DNA of 64,000 nt from JBJHBP01 sp050485685 (GTDB lineage Bacteria; Pseudomonadota; Gammaproteobacteria; Steroidobacterales; Rariloculaceae). Under the pieces are notes generated by a model. The model worked only from the letters and a program-made list of their open reading frames with translations. It was not told the origin of the DNA and did no database searches. Positions 60,818-64,000 of the stretch are shown here, piece after piece. A program made the translations under genes and the position numbers. The stretch lies in assembly GCA_050485685.1 (NCBI GenBank), contig JBJHBW010000011.1, positions 29,531 to 93,530 on the forward strand, written 5' to 3'. Positions within the stretch are counted from its first letter, which is position 1, and the number at the start of each line of letters is the position of its first letter.

Positions 60818-63800
60818 GGCGGAGCCGACCGTGAATTGCTTCCACTTCCGCCTCCGCCGACTTCATCGCCTCTGTCATCGCCAATTTCCCCGCCGCCTTC
60901 GGCATCCTCGTATGCGGACAATGGTGGACAACTGCAGACAAGATTCCGGTCACCGTACGCATTATCCACGCGTGCAACCGGCGGCCAGTACTTCGCCGCT
61001 TTCAGGCTGGCAACCGGAAACACGGCCTGCTCGCGGGTGTACGGGTGCTTCCACTCACCAGCGATCTCGGCGGCGGTATGCGGCGCGTTTACGAGTGGAT
61101 TGTCGTCGGCCGGCCATGTGCCGGCCGCCACCGCGTCGATTTCCTCGCGGATGCGGATCATTGCGTCACAGAACCGGTCAAGCTCTTCCTTCGATTCGCT
61201 TTCTGTAGGCTCGATCATCAGCGTGCCGGCCACCGGAAACGACATGGTCGGGGCGTGAAAGCCGTAGTCGACCAGACGCTTTGCGACGTCATCCACGGTG
61301 ATGCCGGCACGTTGCTTGATCGGGCGCAGGTCGATGATGCATTCGTGCGCGACCATGCCATGTTCGCCGGTATAGAGCACCGGATAGTGCGGAGCGAGGC
61401 GATGTGCAATGTAGTTCGCACTGACGATCGCAACCTCGGTTGCAAGCTTCAGCCCCCCGGCGCCCATCATCCGGATGTAGGCCCAGCTGATCGGCAGGAT
61501 GCCGGCGCTGCCATAGTGTGCCGCGGAGACTGCGCCGACGCCTCGCCCCGGCAGAAACGGCGCAAGATGCGCCTTCACGCCGATAGGTCCGACGCCCGGT
61601 CCGCCGCCGCCGTGCGGGATGCAGAATGTCTTGTGCAGATTGATGTGCGAGACGTCGCCGCCCAGATCCGCCAGCGACGCCAGTCCGACCAGCGCGTTCA
61701 GGTTCGCGCCGTCCACATACACCTGCCCGCCGTGCTCGTGCACGATGTCGCAGAGTTCCCGTACCGCGGTTTCGTAGACGCCGTGCGTGGACGGATAGGT
61801 CAGCATGATCGCGGCGAGCTCGCGTGAGTGCTGCGTTGCCTTCGAGCGCAGATCGTCGAGGTCGACATTACCGTGCGCATCGCAGGCGACGACGACGACC
61901 CGCATCCCGGCCATCTGCGCGCTGGCAGGATTCGTCCCGTGTGCGGAACCGGGAATCAGGCACACGTCGCGGTGCCCCTCGCCGTGACTGGCGTGATAGG
62001 CGCGGATCGCCAGCAGCCCGGCGTATTCCCCCTGCGAACCGGCATTCGGCTGCACCGACACCGCGTCATAACCGGTGCACGCGCAGAGCATACGCTCGAG
62101 ATCCTCGATCAGCGTGCGATAGCCCTGCGTCTGTTCGTCCGGGGCAAGCGGATGGATCTGCGCAAACTCCGGCCAGGTGATCGGCAGCATCTCAACGGCC
62201 GCGTTCAGTTTCATCGTGCACGAGCCCAGCGGAATCATCGTCCGGTCCAGCGCGAGGTCGCGGTCCGCGAGCCGGCGCAGGTAGCGCATCATGTCGGTTT
62301 CGGAGTGATAGCGGTTGAATACGTCGTGGGTGAGAAAGGCGGACGTGCGTCGCAAGGACAGTGGCAGCATGGACTGTGCGGTCCCCGCGCCTTGGGCACT
62401 TTGCATCTGATGTGTCGCCTCAGCCACTTGCGCCGCTCGAGTCGCCTCAGTCGCATTTGCGAACGACGGTGCCACCGCTCGATCTTTACCGCGCACGGCC
62501 GCGAACACTTCCAGCAGTGTCTCCACGTCTTCTCGCCGCGTGGTCTCGTCCAGCGACACGCCAACGCGCGACGCGTCGATTTCGCGCAGGTTGATCCGGC
62601 GTTGCCGAGCGGCCTCGTGCACGGCGCCGGCACCGCCCTCGTCGGAGGTAGTAATACGTACCGTCAGTGTGTCGAACGCGGTGCTGTTCTCAATTGTGTA
62701 ACCGAGGGTGCGAAGTCCCGAAGCGAGCGTGCGGGTCAGCGAGTGCACCCGCGCGGCGATCGCGCGCAGGCCGTGCGGGCCGTGGTAGCAGACATACATC
62801 GCTGCGATCACCGCGAGCAGCACCTGGGCGGTGCAAATGTTGCTGGTCGCCTTCTCGCGTCGAATGTGTTGTTCGCGCGTCTGCAGCGCGAGGCGGTAGG
62901 CGGGCGCGCGATGACGGTCCACCGAGAGGCCGACCAGTCGTCCGGGCATTGAGCGCACGTATTCGTCGCGGGTCGCAAAGTAGGCTGCATGCGGACCGCC
63001 GTAACCGGGCGGCACGCCGAAGCGCTGCGTGGTGCCGACCGCGACGTCCGCGCCCAGTTCGCCGGGCGGCGTCAGCAGCGTCAGTGCGAGCAGGTCCGCT
63101 GCGACGACCGCAAGTCCGCCGCCGGCCTGTACGCGCTCGATCGCGGCGCGCCAGTCGGTCACGGCGCCGCTGGCGCCTGGATACTGGAACAATGCACCGA
63201 AGTATCTTTCGTCGCCGTTTCCCGCTGTGAGCATGCCGGCCTCGCTGACCACAATCTCCCAGCCCAGCGGCGCCGCGCGTGTGCGCAGCACCTCTATCGT
63301 TTGTGGAAAACAGTCGTCGGATACGAAGAAACGGTTGCTCTGGCTGCGGCTGATCCGCCGGCAGAACGCCATTGCTTCGGCCGCGGCGGTGGCCTCGTCC
63401 AGCAGCGATGCATTCGCGATCGCAAATCCCGTCAGGTCGCTGACCATGGTCTGGAACGTCAGCAACGCCTCCAGACGTCCTTGTGAGATTTCCGGCTGAT
63501 AGGGTGTGTATGCCGTGTACCAGGCAGGATTCTCGAGCACGTTGCGCCGGATTACGGAGGGCGTGTGCGTGCCGTAGTAGCCCTGGCCGATGCAGGAGCG
63601 GAACACCTGATTGCGATCGGCGAGGTCGCGCAACTCGGTCAGCACCGCGGCCTCGTCGATACCTTCCGGCAGCGCGAGCGGCGAGGGCGCGCGGATCGTT
63701 GCGGGCACCGCGCGCTCGATCAGTTCTTCCAGATTCGTGGCGCCCAGTGCCTCCAGCATCTCGCGCAGCGCCGGCGTGTCCGGGCCAATGTGCCGGTTCG

Positions 63801-63870
63801 GGAAGTCCGTGCCGCGTGCGGCGGTGGTGAGGTCTTCTTCGTCGATCGATGGTCCGGTCGGCATATCCAT
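60814..63870 (-). CDS. gcvP: Glycine dehydrogenase (decarboxylating), P protein
   Basis: A 1018-residue PLP enzyme that decarboxylates glycine and loads the aminomethyl group onto GcvH. Both halves are fused, as in E. coli. The PLP lysine is in DVSHINLHKTFCIPHGGGGPG; FPNRHIGPD near the N-terminus and DRTMIPLGSCTMKLNA are also typical. After the usual end DRNLVCSCPP there are about 30 extra residues, rich in Gly, Asp and Glu (YEDAEGGGEIGDDRGDEVGG), not usual for the family. GGGGGAT lies upstream of the ATG. Confidence 0.96.
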   Translation of the reverse strand: MDMPTGPSIDEEDLTTAARGTDFPNRHIGPDTPALREMLEALGATNLEELIERAVPATIRAPSPLALPEGIDEAAVLTELRDLADRNQVFRSCIGQGYYGTHTPSVIRRNVLENPAWYTAYTPYQPEISQGRLEALLTFQTMVSDLTGFAIANASLLDEATAAAEAMAFCRRISRSQSNRFFVSDDCFPQTIEVLRTRAAPLGWEIVVSEAGMLTAGNGDERYFGALFQYPGASGAVTDWRAAIERVQAGGGLAVVAADLLALTLLTPPGELGADVAVGTTQRFGVPPGYGGPHAAYFATRDEYVRSMPGRLVGLSVDRHRAPAYRLALQTREQHIRREKATSNICTAQVLLAVIAAMYVCYHGPHGLRAIAARVHSLTRTLASGLRTLGYTIENSTAFDTLTVRITTSDEGGAGAVHEAARQRRINLREIDASRVGVSLDETTRREDVETLLEVFAAVRGKDRAVAPSFANATEATRAAQVAEATHQMQSAQGAGTAQSMLPLSLRRTSAFLTHDVFNRYHSETDMMRYLRRLADRDLALDRTMIPLGSCTMKLNAAVEMLPITWPEFAQIHPLAPDEQTQGYRTLIEDLERMLCACTGYDAVSVQPNAGSQGEYAGLLAIRAYHASHGEGHRDVCLIPGSAHGTNPASAQMAGMRVVVVACDAHGNVDLDDLRSKATQHSRELAAIMLTYPSTHGVYETAVRELCDIVHEHGGQVYVDGANLNALVGLASLADLGGDVSHINLHKTFCIPHGGGGPGVGPIGVKAHLAPFLPGRGVGAVSAAHYGSAGILPISWAYIRMMGAGGLKLATEVAIVSANYIAHRLAPHYPVLYTGEHGMVAHECIIDLRPIKQRAGITVDDVAKRLVDYGFHAPTMSFPVAGTLMIEPTESESKEELDRFCDAMIRIREEIDAVAAGTWPADDNPLVNAPHTAAEIAGEWKHPYTREQAVFPVASLKAAKYWPPVARVDNAYGDRNLVCSCPPLSAYEDAEGGGEIGDDRGDEVGGGGSGSNSRSAPP

Positions 63871-63899
63871 ATCAAGGATCCCCCTGGCTTCGTGCCGTA

Positions 63900-64000
63900 T
63901 CAGCCGCCGATCAACTTGTCATACGCTTCCTGATCGAGCAGCGCATCGATCGTGCCCGGGTCGTCCGGGCGAATCTTCAGGAACCACCCTTCCCCGAGCG
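63900..64000 (-). CDS. gcvH: Glycine cleavage system H protein, partial at window edge
   Basis: The C-terminal 32 codons are present: GEGWFLKIRPDDPGTIDALL, then DQEAYDKLIGG and a stop. This is the typical end of the lipoyl carrier protein of the glycine cleavage complex; the lipoyl-lysine lies outside the window. gcvP starts 29 bases downstream, giving gcvH-gcvP-gcvT. Confidence 0.9.
   Translation of the reverse strand, partial: LGEGWFLKIRPDDPGTIDALLDQEAYDKLIGG

Overview
The window is about 64 kb of GC-rich bacterial chromosome. It reads best as a gammaproteobacterium, possibly near the Steroidobacterales, Woeseiales or Nevskiales. The evidence is the uvrC-pgsA-tRNA-Gly(GCC) neighbourhood (in E. 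coli uvrC-pgsA-glyW), several DUF6152, DUF6491 and DUF6607-type proteins, large TonB-dependent receptors and the glycine cleavage genes. The lineage is an inference from gene content only. No rRNA, CRISPR array, insertion sequence or phage gene was seen.

Layout. 1-8.5 kb is core genome: an NfeD-type membrane protease (cut by the left edge), a class II DAHP synthase, a family 5 uracil-DNA glycosylase, uvrC and pgsA. A secreted beta-lactamase-fold hydrolase and an exported dinucleotide-binding protein follow, then tRNA-Gly. 8.5-12 kb holds three toxin-antitoxin loci in a row behind the tRNA: ccdAB with a frameshifted toxin, vapBC and mazEF, with a DUF6607 gene between the first two. 12-21.7 kb holds scattered catabolic enzymes and regulators: an EstC-like esterase, a TauD-type dioxygenase, a tandem GntR regulator, an MFS porter, a luciferase-like flavin oxidoreductase, a YCII protein, a CmcJ-like oxidoreductase, a hydrolase fused to a winged helix, a 34-residue membrane peptide and a cytochrome c lipoprotein.

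21.8-50.4 kb is the most interesting part. Two related sets of genes are present. Each contains a TonB-dependent receptor and a three-gene cassette (DUF6152 protein, then two related secreted proteins here called B and C). Set 1 (24.5-30.9 kb, minus strand) has two AraC regulators. Set 2 (40.9-45.2 kb, plus strand) has the receptor directly behind the cassette. Around them lie two copies of one two-component system, one of which has lost most of its kinase, and two copies of a 68-bp repeat. Between the sets is a compact operon: flavin monooxygenase, extradiol-type dioxygenase, C-C hydrolase-like protein, cupin and fumarylacetoacetase-family protein. A TRAP transporter and acetoacetyl-CoA synthetase follow set 2, then a tannase/feruloyl-esterase-type enzyme. 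Together they suggest outer-membrane capture and periplasmic processing of an aromatic compound or ester, ring hydroxylation and cleavage, and release of an acetoacetate-like fragment activated by AacS. The substrate cannot be read from the sequence.

52-60 kb looks like a stress or redox group: an alpha/beta hydrolase overlapping a membrane site-2 protease with CBS domains, a thioredoxin-DsbD-like fusion, an HMA-like small protein, a BCAM0308-type zinc-ribbon protein, two DUF6491-like proteins and a broken uspE. The right end is gcvH (partial)-gcvP-gcvT on the minus strand. Starts were moved inward from the longest reading frame where a Shine-Dalgarno, a signal peptide or gene overlap supports it. 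Similarities were judged by eye.
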